From the NCBI GenBank assembly GCA_037439685.1, contig JBBIVO010000043.1, positions 1 to 14,630 on the forward strand: 14,630 bases of DNA, given 5' to 3'. The stretch is from JAGTRB01 sp037439685 (GTDB taxonomy: Archaea; Thermoproteota; Bathyarchaeia; TCS64). Positions 13,884 through 14,630 of the stretch are shown here, in pieces (position 1 is the first letter of the stretch; every line of letters begins with the position of its first letter). Below the pieces are notes generated by a model. It ran no database searches. It saw only the letters and a list, made by a program, of their open reading frames with translations, and was not told the origin of the DNA. A program made the position numbers and the translations under genes.

Positions 13884-14630
13884 TTATTTTCTTCTCCTCG
13901 CAGCCTCAGCAGCAGCCCTGGCCACCTCTAAGGGGGGTTGAACCTCCTCTGGTATGGGAGGCCTGTAGGCTCTGCCCTTCAACCTCTCCCTAAACTCTCT
14001 CTTCGCCTTCTCTAAGAGGTCGGGCTGGGTGAGGAGGTCGATGGCCGCTCCGGCGATGGTCTTGGCCGCGAATATCAGCGACTTGTGGCCTATGCTCATC
14101 CCGCTGCAGGCGGTCGCCTGCCAGGAGTGTCCTGGGGCTCCGAGGACGAAGGCCGTGGTTCCGAACTCCATGGTCGGCGTCTTCCAGCTAACATCTGAGA
14201 CGTCGGTGGAACCCGCCATCACCATCCCCTCATCCCAGGGCTCTATGACCTCTTGAACCAGGTCCACGTCGAGGTACCTCTCCCAATTGGGGAAGTTTAC
14301 CTTCCTCAGGGCGTCCCTCTTCTGCTCCGGTGGCACCGTCTTACCTATCTCCCTTGCGAATTTGAGCTCCTCATCTGTGTACTTCGGAGGGCCTACCTCC
14401 CTCATGTTGCTGAGGACGACCTCGCTGAGGGCCTTGTTTGGCAAGAGGTTGTAGCAGCCTCCCAAAAACTCCACCTTATGGGTTGTCCCCGCCATAAGGT
14501 CTGCCCCATCGGCTATCCTCAAGACCCAGGCATATATCTGCTCGACCTGCTCCCTCTCAGGGGCTCTAACATAGAACCAGCTTCTCGCGTAGTCTGGCAC
14601 CACGTTTGGTTGGCCTCCTCCAGACTCTAT
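13884..14630 (-). CDS. M20 peptidase/amidohydrolase, AbgB-like (3' part; 5' end beyond the window)
   Basis: About 248 C-terminal residues are visible; the frame stays open to the window edge, reading IESGGGQPNVVPDYARSWFY, so the internal GTG at 14603 is not the real start. The family (AbgB, aminobenzoyl-glutamate utilisation subunit B) contains zinc amidases of the M20 class that hydrolyse N-acyl amino acids or aminobenzoyl-glutamate. Hallmarks present: NVVPDYARSWFYVRAPER, GSTDVSDVSW and the late His in GAPGHSW. The dimerisation domain and the second half of the catalytic domain are therefore here, and the first zinc ligands lie outside. The substrate is unknown. The C-terminus ends in an Ala/Arg-rich helical tail. 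Confidence 0.88.
   Translation of the reverse strand: MESGGGQPNVVPDYARSWFYVRAPEREQVEQIYAWVLRIADGADLMAGTTHKVEFLGGCYNLLPNKALSEVVLSNMREVGPPKYTDEELKFAREIGKTVPPEQKRDALRKVNFPNWERYLDVDLVQEVIEPWDEGMVMAGSTDVSDVSWKTPTMEFGTTAFVLGAPGHSWQATACSGMSIGHKSLIFAAKTIAGAAIDLLTQPDLLEKAKREFRERLKGRAYRPPIPEEVQPPLEVARAAAEAARRRK

Overview
The window comes from an archaeal chromosome. Evidence: an archaeal-type UMP kinase, geranylgeranyl reductase, DnaG-type primase and TyrRS; a tRNA with a bulge-helix-bulge intron; and TTTAWA-like TATA boxes about 25-28 nt upstream of many start codons, several implying leaderless mRNAs. Coding DNA is GC-rich and favours AGG/AGA (Arg) and ATA (Ile), as in thermophilic Thermoproteota. 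A Bathyarchaeia-like lineage is my best guess, by inference only.

Layout. 1-216: the 5' end of a small ribbon-helix-helix-like gene beside tRNA-Leu(CAA), possibly the edge of an integrated element. 217-3832: pyrH, a 53-aa zinc-ribbon protein, an apparent operon of an FKBP prolyl isomerase and a geranylgeranyl reductase, and a divergent winged-helix regulator. 3900-5175: an AT-rich ferritin-like/CCC1 membrane protein and intron-bearing tRNA-Met. 5176-6868: an EamA permease and an unrecognised Cys-rich protein with an internal repeat. 6965-8406: a DUF917 protein and tRNA-Glu(TTC). 8546-12019: dnaG, a bacterial-type GAPDH and tyrS. 12073-12262: no convincing ORF, but strong nested inverted repeats directly downstream of a TATA box, which I read as a structured RNA on the minus strand just upstream of tyrS. 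12429-14630: a class I/II aminotransferase and a truncated AbgB-like M20 peptidase.

Most genes are single housekeeping units with their own promoters; only FKBP-GGR looks like an operon. They cover pyrimidine nucleotide synthesis (UMP kinase), ether-lipid saturation (GGR), protein folding (FKBP), RNA processing or priming (DnaG), translation (TyrRS and three tRNAs), central carbon metabolism (GAPDH), transamination and probably iron handling (CCC1-like). The least explained items are the structured element upstream of tyrS, the repeat-containing Cys-rich protein, and the compositional mosaic in the CCC1-like gene.
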